Below are positions 1-9,207 of a DNA stretch of 22,936 bases, one piece after another; the stretch's first letter is position 1; each line of letters starts with the position of its first letter. The position numbers and the translations under genes were made by a program. Under the pieces are notes generated by a model. The model did not search any database, was not told where the DNA came from, and saw only the letters and a list, made by a program, of their open reading frames with translations. Source of the DNA: JALYXS01 sp051003795. GTDB lineage: Bacteria > Acidobacteriota > Terriglobia > Bryobacterales > Bryobacteraceae. The stretch is taken from assembly GCA_051003795.1 (NCBI GenBank), contig JBPCKZ010000028.1, forward strand, positions 1-22,936, given 5' to 3'.

Positions 1-3000
1 TCCGACCGGAACTGCAGCCGCATTCCTTCGCGCGGCAAACGGAAATTCTTGTCAACCCCGAGATCCATCTGATTAATCGGCGTCGCCCGCGCGCTGTTGC
101 GCCCGGCATTGCCGAACGGATGGCTCGGATCCGTCGGTAGCTGCACGCTCGCCGTATCGAAGTAGTGGTCGGTATTCCGCTGCCCGCTAGAGGCGAGCGC
201 CGAACCGGTTACATTCGGGCGGTAACTCTCTCCGCCGCGAAAATCCGCGAGATTTCCGACGACCTGGAACGCCGCGGGAATCGATCCCACCCAGGCCCGT
301 AGATTGATCGGCGGACTTGAAAGCGCACTGTTGATGGCCGTCAATTCCCACCCGCCCAAGATCTCATCCAAGACGCCGGGCGCGTTCGAACCGAACCGCT
401 TGCCGCGTCCGTACGGAAGTTGATACACCACGCTGGTTATGTCTACCAGCGTCTGATCGTAATTCGACACGCCTTTCTCCGCCTTCAGATTGCGGATGTC
501 TTGCGGACTGGCCTGGTTGCCATTCGAGGTGTCGAGCGATTGCCCGGCGTTGTCGATCGCCTTCGACCATGTGAACGAATTCAGAAAATACAGCCCGGCG
601 GAAAACCGGTGCTCCAATTTGACTTGGAGGGCGTTGTAGTTCGAGAACCCGGCCGGGTCGTACCAGGTAATCGCGCCAAAAGCCTGGTCGGGGCGCCGCG
701 CCTGCAGCGAGAGATTCGAAGCCGGCGCGGGTTGCGGGAACGCCTGGTTGTAATCGCCGATCACCGGCAGCGCCACCGAATGGTTTCCGACGTACGCTAC
801 ATCGAGCACAGTATCCTTCACCAATTCGCGCTGGACCGAGAAGAACCAAGTCTGCACATACGGCGTCTTCAGATTCCTCGGCAGGTAGGTGATATTCGAA
901 AGCACCGGGTTGAAATTCGCGGGCGACGATAGACCCGCTGGGTATCCCTGCTGCGTGGTCCGAAACCCCGGGTCCAGCGGATTGCTTTGATTGATGGTTG
1001 CGATCACGACTTGCGGGCCGTTGATGCCGAGCAGGTCCGCGCTGCCCACCCGGTTCTGGTGGATGTAGCTGATGCCATAGCCGCCGCGCACAACCGTCTT
1101 CGGAGTCGCGCTATAGGCAAAGCCGAGCCGCGGCGCGAAGTCCTTGCGGTCGGGATTCACCAGTGCGCGGTCGTAAATGCCGCCGTTCTTGGCTCGGATA
1201 ATCGAGTTTGTCGCGGGATCGTAGTTGCTCAACACGTTATCGCGTTCCCATCGAGGCGTCACGTATTCCCAACGCAACCCAATGTTCAAACTGAGCTTCG
1301 ACGAGAACCGGAAATCGTCCTGCGCGTAGGCAAACTGCTCGTGCTGGCGGTAATTGCCGACCACATCCGTGCCGAGAGCGTATTGGCTGCGCAGGCCGAA
1401 CAGAAAATCCGCGACGGAATAGCTGGCCGCGTCCGCGGGCGCGCCTGCCGGACGGCTGAAACCGCCCGCGTAGGCGTCGCGGCCGTACAATGGATTCACA
1501 TCGAGCACCTGCGTCCGAAGCACCACGAACTCGTAGCCGAGTTTCAGCGAATGCCGCCCCAGGTTTTTAACGAAATTCACTTTCGGATCGAAATCCGTCG
1601 GATTCTGGAACTGGGGGTTAGTCGCTTGGCGGCCAAGCTGGTTGAACCCGGAAAGCGTTGTCGCGACCAAGCCGCCAGTGAGCGAAGGGTCGGTGGGCAA
1701 GCCGGTAATCCCATACAGAGCCAGCACGCTCGGGCCGCCAATCAATGGAGGCTGCTTGCCGGCAACCGTTCGAGAGATGCCGAACCGCGCTTCCAGAATC
1801 GAAGTCGGCGTCACCGTCCAGGTATAGGAAGCGACTGCCTGCTGATTGAGCACGCGCGTAAATCCGTTGCTGTTGCCGCCCGATGGGCCCGCAATGTCCG
1901 GCTGATTGAATATATTCACCTTGCGCTGGCTGATCCGCACGAACCCGGCCATGTTGCTCTTGAGCTGCGCGTCGACCTTGCCGTCGAACTTATCGGTGTA
2001 GTTCCGGTTTAGGAGCAGTTGCTGATAGTCGTTCGACCGCCCCGGCCCGGTTGGAGCCGGTAGATCCGCAAAGACCTGGCGCGCGAGAGGGGTGATGGCG
2101 ATCGCCGGGATCGGCGTGTTCGCGGGATACGTTACTCCCGTCTGAGGATTTGTTACCGCGACAGGCAGAATTCCCAGGCGGTCGTTCAAGGACGGAATGC
2201 TATCGAAATTCAGAACACGCTGGAGGCTTCGGAACCCTTCGTAATCGCCGAAGAAGAAGATTTTGTTTTTGACGATCGGGCCGCCAACGGTGGCGCCGAA
2301 CTGATTCTGCTGTAATGTTGGCTTCTTGAACGTCGCCGGACGTTGGCCGAAAATGTATCCGATCGCGTTCAGGTTGGTATTGCGCAGAAAGTCGTACGCC
2401 GTGCCGTGAAGACTGTTCGTACCGCTACGCGTGGCGACGTCGATGGTGGCGCCGCCGCTCCGTCCGTATTCCGCGCTGTAGTTATTCGTAATTACTTTGA
2501 ACTCGGCGACGCCGTCGGGCGAGGGTTGCGCCACTTGATTCGCGAAACCCTGGTTGCTGGTGCCGTAAGCGTTGTTGTCGATGCCGTCCAGCAGATAGTT
2601 GTTGTAAGTGCTACGTAGCCCGTTCACGATGAACGAGCCTTCGCGGGGCGTTCCTGAAAACGCCGATGGCGAGCGGACCACGCCCGTCGTAAGCAGCGCC
2701 AGATCCGAATACGCTCGCCCATTCAGCGGCAGCTCGACGACCTGAGCGGTATTTATCAATTGCCCGCGCTCGCTCGAATCCGTTTCGAGAGCGGAGGCCG
2801 CTCCGCTTACTTCCACCGACTCGGTCACAACGCCGACTTGAAGCGTGATATCCACGCGCTGCCGCGCGGTCACATTTACCGCGATATCCGACGCAACCGC
2901 TTTCGAGAATCCGGGAGCTTCGGCGGTAACCGTGTACCTGCCAATCTTGACGTTTGAAAACGTGTAGTTACCGTTATCGTCGGAACTGGTCCGGGCGGAA

Positions 3001-3173
3001 ATAGCCGTGTCCTGGTTGGTTAAATTCACAGTGGCGTTCGAGACGACCGATCCGGAGCTATCGCGGACGGCACCTAATACTTCCGCGGTGTCGAATTGCG
3101 CGAAAGCCGGAGCAAGCGCCAATGAAATTATGCCCAGCGCGGCTCCAAGAACAGTGGTGGATTTTGTTTTCAT
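1..3173 (-). CDS. Oar-like TonB-dependent receptor with carboxypeptidase-regulatory N-terminus (C-terminus cut by window edge)
   Basis: The minus strand is open without a stop from the ATG at 3173 down to base 3, giving 1057 codons. The start is preceded by a GAGGG ribosome site (about 3180-3184). Residues 1-25 are a signal peptide (Lys start, hydrophobic core, AFA before QF). Next comes a CarboxypepD_reg-like beta-sandwich (GAVRDSSGSVVSNATVNLTN, then YTFSNVKIGRYTVTAEAPGF), a plug-like region (VVELPLNGRAYSDLALLTTG, FIVNGLRSTYNNYLLDGID, NNYSAEYGRSGGA) and a long beta-barrel rich in Tyr, Asn and aromatic pairs. Family knowledge: such outer-membrane proteins are numerous in Acidobacteria and are thought to import large substrates or shape the envelope; the substrate cannot be read from sequence. 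Comparison with the second receptor in this window suggests only about 50 C-terminal residues lie outside. No TonB box was identified with confidence. Confidence 0.93.
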   Translation of the reverse strand, partial: MKTKSTTVLGAALGIISLALAPAFAQFDTAEVLGAVRDSSGSVVSNATVNLTNQDTAISARTSSDDNGNYTFSNVKIGRYTVTAEAPGFSKAVASDIAVNVTARQRVDITLQVGVVTESVEVSGAASALETDSSERGQLINTAQVVELPLNGRAYSDLALLTTGVVRSPSAFSGTPREGSFIVNGLRSTYNNYLLDGIDNNAYGTSNQGFANQVAQPSPDGVAEFKVITNNYSAEYGRSGGATIDVATRSGTNSLHGTAYDFLRNTNLNAIGYIFGQRPATFKKPTLQQNQFGATVGGPIVKNKIFFFGDYEGFRSLQRVLNFDSIPSLNDRLGILPVAVTNPQTGVTYPANTPIPAIAITPLARQVFADLPAPTGPGRSNDYQQLLLNRNYTDKFDGKVDAQLKSNMAGFVRISQRKVNIFNQPDIAGPSGGNSNGFTRVLNQQAVASYTWTVTPTSILEARFGISRTVAGKQPPLIGGPSVLALYGITGLPTDPSLTGGLVATTLSGFNQLGRQATNPQFQNPTDFDPKVNFVKNLGRHSLKLGYEFVVLRTQVLDVNPLYGRDAYAGGFSRPAGAPADAASYSVADFLFGLRSQYALGTDVVGNYRQHEQFAYAQDDFRFSSKLSLNIGLRWEYVTPRWERDNVLSNYDPATNSIIRAKNGGIYDRALVNPDRKDFAPRLGFAYSATPKTVVRGGYGISYIHQNRVGSADLLGINGPQVVIATINQSNPLDPGFRTTQQGYPAGLSSPANFNPVLSNITYLPRNLKTPYVQTWFFSVQRELVKDTVLDVAYVGNHSVALPVIGDYNQAFPQPAPASNLSLQARRPDQAFGAITWYDPAGFSNYNALQVKLEHRFSAGLYFLNSFTWSKAIDNAGQSLDTSNGNQASPQDIRNLKAEKGVSNYDQTLVDITSVVYQLPYGRGKRFGSNAPGVLDEILGGWELTAINSALSSPPINLRAWVGSIPAAFQVVGNLADFRGGESYRPNVTGSALASSGQRNTDHYFDTASVQLPTDPSHPFGNAGRNSARATPINQMDLGVDKNFRLPREGMRLQFRS

Positions 3174-3306
3174 GAGTGACCCTCGATCCCGTCAGTGTAG
3201 CTGGCGGCCATTTCGGAAGAATTCCAAAGCGATGACGATTTCATGAGACCGTGATGAAATATCCTTAAGGTGGAAGTTGGTTTGCTAACATACGGTGGAG
3301 GCATTA

Positions 3307-3606
3307 ATGAAACGCATATTCGCCATAATGGCAACGGGAATCGTCGCGATGGGCTTGCCGCTCGCGCTATCGGCGCAAGACGCCAAGGAAGATATGAAGG
3401 ACGCCGGCAGATCCACAAAAAAGGCCGCGAAATCGGCCGGTAAAGGGGTTGCCGCTGGGACCGAAGACGCGGCGCACGCCACGGCGCATGCCGCAAAGAG
3501 GACCGGACATGCCGTCAAGCATGGCACCAAGAAAGTCGTGCATGGCGCCGCATCCGAAACCGAGAAGGGCGCGGACAAAGTTCGCGAGAAGACTGCAACG
3601 CCGTAG
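3307..3606 (+). CDS. small exported Lys/Ala/His-rich protein
   Basis: A 99-aa protein. The ATG at 3307 is preferred over an in-frame GTG at 3295 because GGTGGAG (3294-3300) forms a ribosome site 6 bases before the ATG and the signal peptide begins there. Residues 1-23 form a classical signal peptide (MKRIF, hydrophobic stretch, LSA before QD). The mature part is low-complexity and amphipathic, with recurring Lys-Ala and Gly-His units (STKKAAKSAGKG, HAAKRTGHAVKHGTKK) and an acidic-basic tail. It resembles small periplasmic LEA-like or histone-H1-like helical proteins in composition only, so no function is assigned. It is transcribed divergently from the receptor gene to its left, with 133 bp between the two starts. 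Confidence 0.75.
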   Translation: MKRIFAIMATGIVAMGLPLALSAQDAKEDMKDAGRSTKKAAKSAGKGVAAGTEDAAHATAHAAKRTGHAVKHGTKKVVHGAASETEKGADKVREKTATP

Positions 3607-3645
3607 CCGACTTTCGTGGCGCTGGGTCTGCCGTCCCATCCGGCG

Positions 3646-3864
3646 CTACTGTTTGTCCGAAGCGAGCGCCTCGTTCAATTCTTTTTGGGCTCCGTGAACC
3701 AATTCCACGGCTTTTGTCCGATGGCCTGAAAAATCGCGATCGGCACGGCTCAGGAATCCTTCCGCGTTACTTAGAGCTGCAGCGCCCGGCGAATCTCCGG
3801 GTGTCTCTCGGCAGTCAATCCTCGCGAACCGAATCCGGTCACGGCAAAGTCTTTTTCCGATCAT
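3646..3864 (-). CDS. small helical protein of unknown function
   Basis: A 72-aa protein. Its ATG at 3864 follows AAAGGAG with an 8-base spacer, a strong ribosome site that supports translation. The C-terminal half (FLSRADRDFSGHRTKAVELV, then GAQKELNEALASDKQ) looks like a helical pattern in which a Gly-His-Arg-x-Lys-Ala core lies between two amphipathic helices. I recall this pattern from short unannotated bacterial proteins but cannot verify the family here. The N-terminal 35 residues are Arg-rich and unlike a signal peptide, so a small N-terminal frameshift is possible. The gene is convergent with the exported protein to its left (39 bp between ends) and 27 bp before it on the same strand lies the end of the NIPSNAP gene, so the two may be co-transcribed. 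Confidence 0.6.
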   Translation of the reverse strand: MIGKRLCRDRIRFARIDCRETPGDSPGAAALSNAEGFLSRADRDFSGHRTKAVELVHGAQKELNEALASDKQ

Positions 3865-3891
3865 AACTCGTGCTCCTTTGCGCAGCCCATC

Positions 3892-4665
3892 TTATCGGAT
3901 TTCCGAAAAGGCCGCCGGCCTCAGAATTACGTTGCCGATATTCGAAACAATCTCGGCATCCGTATTGCCGGGTTTCGCGCGCATCTTGACCCATTCGGGA
4001 TCGGAGCTGAAATCCTTCCAGAGTTTTTCGCGAGCGGCCAGATCGTCATAGCAAAGCATGTAAGTGAGACTTGGCAAATTCCGGCCCGCGATCGCTTCAC
4101 CGAAAAACACGGGTAACATTCCCAACCGCTTGAAAATCCCGATCTCGCCCGCTTCGAACATTTCGATCTTGCGATGGAGCGTATTGAGGTCGTTCGATTC
4201 GTAAGTGCGCAATTCAAAAATTCTGGCGGGCCGCTTGCCATCCGATTCGGGAATCTGAATGGAAGGCATCGCATCGAAAGCCCTTAGGAGACTGTTCTCC
4301 CGGCGCGTGTAACCCGGATCGCCCGGTAGGTGGAACTTCGACATGCCTTTCTGAAACTCCCCATCTTCGCTCAAGCGCGCGAACATGGTTCCGAAGCTAT
4401 CGAGCGATGGGTGGCCCGCCAACATGAGGATGTAAGGGCTTCGCTCGCCGATCACCGGGCTAAAGAACCCGAGCGGACCCAGACCCAGGCGTTTCGCGGC
4501 AGGGAGAAAGTAGTTCGCGAAAAAATCGTTCGCGCGCTGGGGTTGAGGCCCGTTGCGCATGTAGAAATATTCCAACTGCAGATACTGTTTTTTCCGGTCC
4601 GCTCCGGAACCGGATGAGGAAAGCGAGGCTGCTGCCGTGGTTGTCATGAATGTTCTCCGATTCAT
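3892..4665 (-). CDS. NIPSNAP-family protein with Tat-type signal
   Basis: A 257-aa protein starting at the ATG at 4665. The N-terminus MNRRTFMTTTAAASLSSSGS has the twin-arginine pattern R-R-x-F followed by an Ala/Ser-rich stretch, so export by the Tat route is likely. Two repeated alpha/beta units follow: about residues 27-130 (YLQLEYFYMRNGPQPQRAND to the Ser-Phe-Gly-Thr region) and 146-250 (ARIFELRTYES, then NLPSLTYMLCYDDLAAREKL, WKDFSSDPEWVKM). The second unit is the typical NIPSNAP (ferredoxin-like, dimeric alpha-beta barrel) signature. Acidobacteria carry many such paired-NIPSNAP proteins; their substrate or role is not established. No strong Shine-Dalgarno is visible. Upstream on the same strand lies the broken DUF29 gene, only 22 bp away. 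Confidence 0.85.
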   Translation of the reverse strand: MNRRTFMTTTAAASLSSSGSGADRKKQYLQLEYFYMRNGPQPQRANDFFANYFLPAAKRLGLGPLGFFSPVIGERSPYILMLAGHPSLDSFGTMFARLSEDGEFQKGMSKFHLPGDPGYTRRENSLLRAFDAMPSIQIPESDGKRPARIFELRTYESNDLNTLHRKIEMFEAGEIGIFKRLGMLPVFFGEAIAGRNLPSLTYMLCYDDLAAREKLWKDFSSDPEWVKMRAKPGNTDAEIVSNIGNVILRPAAFSEIR

Positions 4666-4687
4666 AAAACTCAGAGTATCCCGAATG

Positions 4688-5140
4688 TCAGGCGGGATCT
4701 TGTTCCATTCGGAATTCGCGCTCGAGAATTTCCCGCCAGGCGTAAGGGCACTCCGCGGGATAAGGTTGCGCGCGGCAACCAGGTTTCAGAGGCGGCCTCG
4801 CGCGCGGCCCGGTCATAGGCATTCGGAATAGCGGCCCGAACCTTCCCCTCGAGGCTTGGGCTCATTTCCAGATACCCTTCGATATAAATCTTCTGGTTGC
4901 CGATCGTCGAAACCCAGCTTTCCGAGCGTTTTCGCCCCTGGTAGTCCCACTTTAAAATGTGGACGATCAAGACCTTCAGGCTAGTGATAGCGCCCCGGTA
5001 CTCGCTTTTCCCCAAATCCTCGATTTCCTCCGCGATATTTTCGAGATCCAGACCGCCGAGATCGCCCGAGCGCAGCCGCTCGGCGACAGACTCGGCCCAA
5101 GCGCAGAAATCGGTATCGTATATTCAACGGCGGTGGTCAT
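4688..5140 (-). pseudogene. DUF29-family gene with two compensating frameshifts
   Basis: Read from the ATG at 5140 to the TGA at 4688-4690, the gene needs two frame changes to give a complete DUF29 protein of about 150 aa. Frame one gives MTTAVE. An extra TA at about 5119-5124 (GAATATACGAT where GAATACGAT would fit) then moves to YDTDFCAWAESVAERLRSGD, LGGLDLENIAEEIEDLGKSE, YRGAI. The middle continues through LKVLIVHILKWDYQGRKRSE. One extra base at about 4761-4763 (ACCTTATCCC where ACCTTTCCC would fit) moves to the ending PAECPYAWREILEREF. The +2 and +1 shifts sum to 3, so the end-to-end length is still a multiple of three. DUF29 is a short helical family of unknown role, common in cyanobacteria and acidobacteria. 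As written the gene cannot make the full protein; an internal TTG at 5015 would give only a central fragment with a wrong tail. Confidence 0.8.
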
Positions 5141-5180
5141 GGGAATCGCTTCCGTCTTCAATTTTAAAGCACGTAGGGGT

Positions 5181-5208
5181 TTGACAGCTTTCCCTATCAA
5201 GGTATAGC
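5181..5208 (+). promoter_or_regulatory. sigma-70-type promoter of the second receptor gene
   Basis: TTGACA at 5181-5186 is a perfect -35 element. TATAGC at 5203-5208 is a fair -10 element after a 16-bp spacer. Transcription would begin near 5215, leaving a leader of about 13 bases before the ATG at 5228. This is the best promoter match noticed in the window. No operator or attenuator is evident. Confidence 0.6.
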
Positions 5209-5227
5209 CTAAAAACCTCGCCGGACG

Positions 5228-8200
5228 ATGAAGACGCTTTCGACATTACTGTTCTTCGGGGTTTTCGCGGGGCTGAACGCGCAGACCACAACGGGCTCGA
5301 TCGCCGGCGCCGTCACCGACCCTTCTGGATTGGCAGTGGCCGGGGCGGAAGCCTCCGTTACGTCGAAAGCGACCGGCGTCTCGCGCACCGCCAAGACAAA
5401 CGCAAACGGCGATTTCGAATTCAACGTTCTCGACCCGGGTGTCTATACGGTCACCGTGACGGCCAGCGGCTTCCGGCGAGAGGAGCGAACCGGCATTAAC
5501 CTGACGGCGAATGAGCGTCATTCGCTAGGCACGATCTCTTTGCAAGTGGGCAGCGTCAATGAGAGCGTCACCGTGCAAGCGCAAGGCACGGCCGTGGAAA
5601 TCGCCAGCGCGGAGCATTCGGGCGTCCTCACGTCCTCGCAAGTCGACAACCTTCTGATCAAGGGCCGCAATGTGATCACCTTGCTGCAATTGCTCCCCGG
5701 GGTGGTGGACACAAACGCGCCGGACGCACCGGATCGTAACTTTGCAATTGGCTTGTCCGTGAACGGCCAGCGCCGGAATGCAGTCGGGACGTGGATCGAC
5801 GGTGTTCCCACGCAGGACAGCGGCGTTGGTTGGTCTCGACGGCGAATATCAGCATGGACGCGGTTGCCGAAGTCAAAGTTCTGCTAAATAACTATCAGGC
5901 GGAATACGGCCGGATGCGCGGCGCGGGGCTTCAGATGATCGGCAAATCCGGCACGCGCGATTTCCACGGTAGCTTCAGTTACTTCAAGCGTCACGAGCAG
6001 TTCAACGCCAATGACTTTTTTAACAATCAGAAAGGTCTGCCCATCTCGCGCTACCGGTACAACACTTATTCATACACGATTGGCGGCCCGGTTTTTGTCC
6101 CGAAGGTCTGGAACAAAGATAAGAACAAGCTATTCTTCTTTTGGAGCCAGGAGTTCTGGCCGCAGCAAGTCGCGGTGCCCGTTACTCAGGTCCTGATGCC
6201 GACGGCGCTTGAGCGCGGCGGCGACTTTTCCCAGAGCTTCGATACCAATGGCAAGCTCATCGCCGTTAGAGACCCGGCCACAGGCGTCCCGTTCCCCGGC
6301 AACATGGTTCCGGCAAACAGGATCGATCCGAATGGCCAAGCCATCCTGAACTTCTTCCCGCAGCCAAACTTCCTCAATCCGGCCATTACGAAGGGCCAGT
6401 ACAATTACATCGCTCAACCAACGCTCGATAAGCCGCAGCGGCTTCAAACTCTTAAAGTCGATTACAATCCGACCTCCAACGATCTCGTATACATGACATG
6501 GTCGCGCCAGCAGGATTCCCAAACGGGCACGATGGGGTTAGCCACGCCCAACGCGAACTGGCCCGAAGAGTTTCGAACTTTTAGCACCACGGGAAACATA
6601 GTTTCGGGTCACTACCAGAAGATTCTCTCGGCTAGCATGGTGAACGAGCTTGTACTCGGATACAACTGGCGTAACGAGCATGAAACCGTTCCAGCCGGCC
6701 AACTGTCGAAACTGATCGCCACAAATGCAGGGTTCAAGACGCCTCCGCTCTTTCCGAATGCGAATCCGCTAGGCTTGTTGCCCAACGTGACTTTTGGCGG
6801 GCTCCCGAATACCCCGAACATTACCCTCACATCGATTCCGGAAGGCGGCCGCTACCCGACGTACGTCGTGACGGACAACCTTACCAAGACATACGCTCAA
6901 CACACTTTGAAGGGCGGAATATTTTTCAACCGTCCCGCCGTGCACAACGTGGCGACGGCCAATCGCGGCGTACTCAACTTCAGTACGGATGTGAACAACC
7001 CGCTGGAGACGGGCGACACGTTCGCGAACGCGTTACTGGGTGTTTTCAGCTCGTATTCGCAAGCCAACCGGATTGTCGCGACAAACAATATCGAGACCGC
7101 TTTCGAGTGGTTTGTCCAGGATACCTGGAAGGCTTCCCGCCGGCTAACGCTCGAGATCGGCGCCCGTTTCATATATGCTCCGCCAATCCACACCAATCAT
7201 CCGGCGGGGTTGTTTCGGCCATCCGCTTACAATCCGGCGCAAGCCGTCAGGCTGATTACTCCGGCCCTGGTGAACGGGAAGCGCATGGGCGTGGATCCGG
7301 GAACTGGAACCGTTTACCCGGCGGTTGCAATCGGACAGATCGGGCCGGGCAGCGGCAATATCGCAAACGGAGTGGTTCTGAACACTAGTCCTGGCGTATC
7401 CCGGGCGATTGTTGGAACGCCGCCGATCGCCGTCGACCCGCGATTCGGCTTTGCGTGGGATGTGTTCGGAGACGGCCGAACAGCTATTCGGCTCGGCTTC
7501 GGCATCTTCCAAAGCGCCGGCGCCACCGGCGAAGGTCAGGCGGCAAGCGAAACGGCTTTCCCCTTGGTTTACACGGCCACGGTCCCCTACAGCACGCTCG
7601 GTTCGCTCGCGACCGGCGCCGGTCTGCTTTCGCCTCCTTCCGTCTCCGCGCGGCAGGACCCTCAAGGTATCGCCGCGTCGTACAACATCAACTTCGACGT
7701 CCAGCAAAAGATCGGCTATGGAACGGTTGTTCAGGTCGGCTATGTGGCGACGTTGGGACGCCACCTCAGTTGGGCGTTCGATTTGGATCCGGTACCGCTC
7801 GGGGCAAACTTCAATTCGGCGAACGCCGATCCGTCCAACCCGAAAACACCGCTGCCCGCCAACTTCCTGCGGCGGCCCTATTACGGATACGGCGGGGTGA
7901 CGTACGTGAATTGGGGAGCGACATCGAACTATCATGCGCTCGAAGCCACGGTGAACCGCCGTTTCGCGAAAGGGTTGCAGTTCGGCGTTTCCTACACCTT
8001 TTCGAAGTTTCTCGATGCGGTCGACTTCGATGGCAACACCGTCTCGGCATTCGTGCCGGCGCGTATCTGGAACTATGGGCCCTCCACTTACAACCGGACG
8101 CATAACCTTCGCATGAACTGGATCTGGGACGTTCCCGGTCCCCGCTGGAAGAACCCTGTATCGTATTGGACCTTGGGAGGATGGCAGTTCTCTGGAATCA

Positions 8201-8652
8201 ACGCCTTTATCACCGGGTCGCCCGCGACGGTAGGTTTCGCGACCACGAATAACGCGGACATCACTGGTACGCCCTCGTCGGGGGCGCGCCCAATTATCAC
8301 GTGTAATCCGGTCCTTTCGCCGGGCGATCGAACGTTTTACAGGTACTTCGACACCAGTTGCTTCAAGTTGCCCTCTGTTGGAACTTTGGGCGATCCGGCG
8401 CATGGTTATCTTCGGAATCCCGGTATCGGCAACTGGGACCTGTCGCTGTTCAAGAATCTACCGATTCGCGAGCCCATGAGGCTTCAATTGCGCCTTGAAG
8501 CGTACAACGCCTTCAATCACACCCAGTTCAGCGCCATCGACACGACGGCCCGTTTTGACGCGAATGGGAATCTGACGAACACAACTTTCGGGCAGATTAC
8601 GCAATCGCGAACACCCCGGCAATTGCAAATCGCGGTCCGATTCAGCTTCTAG
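5228..8652 (+). pseudogene. Oar-like TonB-dependent receptor interrupted by a single-base frameshift
   Basis: Frame one starts at the ATG at 5228 with a signal peptide (MKTLSTLLFFGVFAGLNA before QT). A CarboxypepD_reg-like domain follows (GSIAGAVTDPSGLAVAGAEA, then FEFNVLDPGVYTVTVTASGF) and then the plug (NLLIKGRNVITLLQLLPGVV, NGQRRNAVGTWIDGVPTQDS). At about 5825-5832 the frame is lost. The next frame continues exactly where homologous text should (VSTANISMDAVAEVKVLLNN, then YQAEYGRMRGAGLQMIGKSG) and runs to the stop at 8652, ending in the aromatic barrel terminus QLQIAVRFSF. Restoring one T after GTTGGT joins the halves into about 1140 aa, a normal size. As written, translation ends at 5887 with a 219-aa truncated product. 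A sequencing error or a real inactivating mutation are both possible. The gene is paralogous to the receptor at the left edge. Confidence 0.88.
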
Positions 8653-8687
8653 CGAAGGACGATCGGCGATCAAAGGCCAAGGAGAAT

Positions 8688-8716
8688 TTGACCGGGCTTT
8701 GCCGATATGGTAAGTT
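8688..8716 (+). promoter_or_regulatory. possible promoter of the ATP synthase operon
   Basis: The 105-bp gap between the receptor stop and the first ATP synthase gene contains TTGACC (8688-8693). A weak -10 (TAAGTT, 8711-8716) follows after 17 bp, within an A/T-rich stretch that continues to about 8728. An 11-bp perfect inverted repeat GATCGGCGATC lies at 8661-8671 but has no T-run, so it is not called a terminator. No Shine-Dalgarno is visible before the ATG at 8758. Confidence 0.35.
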
Positions 8717-8757
8717 ATAGAGTTTAATCGTACTTCACAGCTTCTCCTTACAAAATC

Positions 8758-9207
8758 ATGGAAGCCACTTTACATGACCTCGCTCGAATACTGTTGAACG
8801 GCTTGCCGACGTTTTTTCTAATGATCCTCCTGCACTTTTACCTGAAATTCACGTTCTTCAGGCCGATGGAGAGGACGCTTGCGGCGCGGTTTGAGGCAAC
8901 CGAGGGAGCGCGCAAGGCGGCAGATCAATCGCTTAAGGATGCCGACGGGCGCATCGGCGAGTATCAGGATGCTCTTCGCGCGGCGCGCGGGGAAATATAC
9001 GTGGAGCAGGAGAAGCTTCGGAAAGATTTGCAGGAAAAGCTTTCCGCGCAGGTTGAGGAGGCTCGCAGCCAGGCGGACTCCCGTCTGGCGCAGGCACGGG
9101 GCGAGATCGAAGCCGAGGTGTCCACCGCGCGGCAGGCCTTGGCCTCGCAAAGCGATGCAATCGCCGAACAGATCGCGCAAAGCATTCTGGGAAGGAGAGC
9201 CGCGTGA
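8758..9207 (+). CDS. atpF: ATP synthase F0 subunit b (first copy, b-prime-like)
   Basis: A 149-aa protein with one membrane helix near the N-terminus (about residues 13-32, LNGLPTFFLMILLHFYLKFT). A long charged Ala/Glu/Arg coiled coil follows, ending in a short AEQIAQSILGR helix. This is the layout of the peripheral-stalk b subunit, which anchors in the membrane and holds F1 against rotation. It is the first gene of the operon, and its stop overlaps the GTG start of the next b gene in GTGA, so translation is probably coupled. Having two different b genes in a row implies a b/b-prime heterodimer, as in photosynthetic bacteria and several other phyla. Which copy is b and which is b-prime cannot be settled here. 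Confidence 0.9.
   Translation: MEATLHDLARILLNGLPTFFLMILLHFYLKFTFFRPMERTLAARFEATEGARKAADQSLKDADGRIGEYQDALRAARGEIYVEQEKLRKDLQEKLSAQVEEARSQADSRLAQARGEIEAEVSTARQALASQSDAIAEQIAQSILGRRAA

Noticed and set aside
987..2012. Long plus-strand reading frame of 341 codons
   Set aside because: It is antisense to the receptor gene that fills 1-3173 on the minus strand; its translation is Arg/Val/His-rich with no family features, as expected for a shadow frame in high-GC DNA.
5821..5835. Programmed ribosomal frameshift in the second receptor
   Set aside because: No slippery heptamer or downstream pseudoknot is apparent, and receptors of this family are not known to need frameshifting; an indel or sequencing error is simpler.
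7144..8403. Minus-strand reading frame of 419 codons
   Set aside because: It lies wholly opposite the beta-barrel part of the second receptor and has an Arg-rich shadow composition; no domain is recognised.
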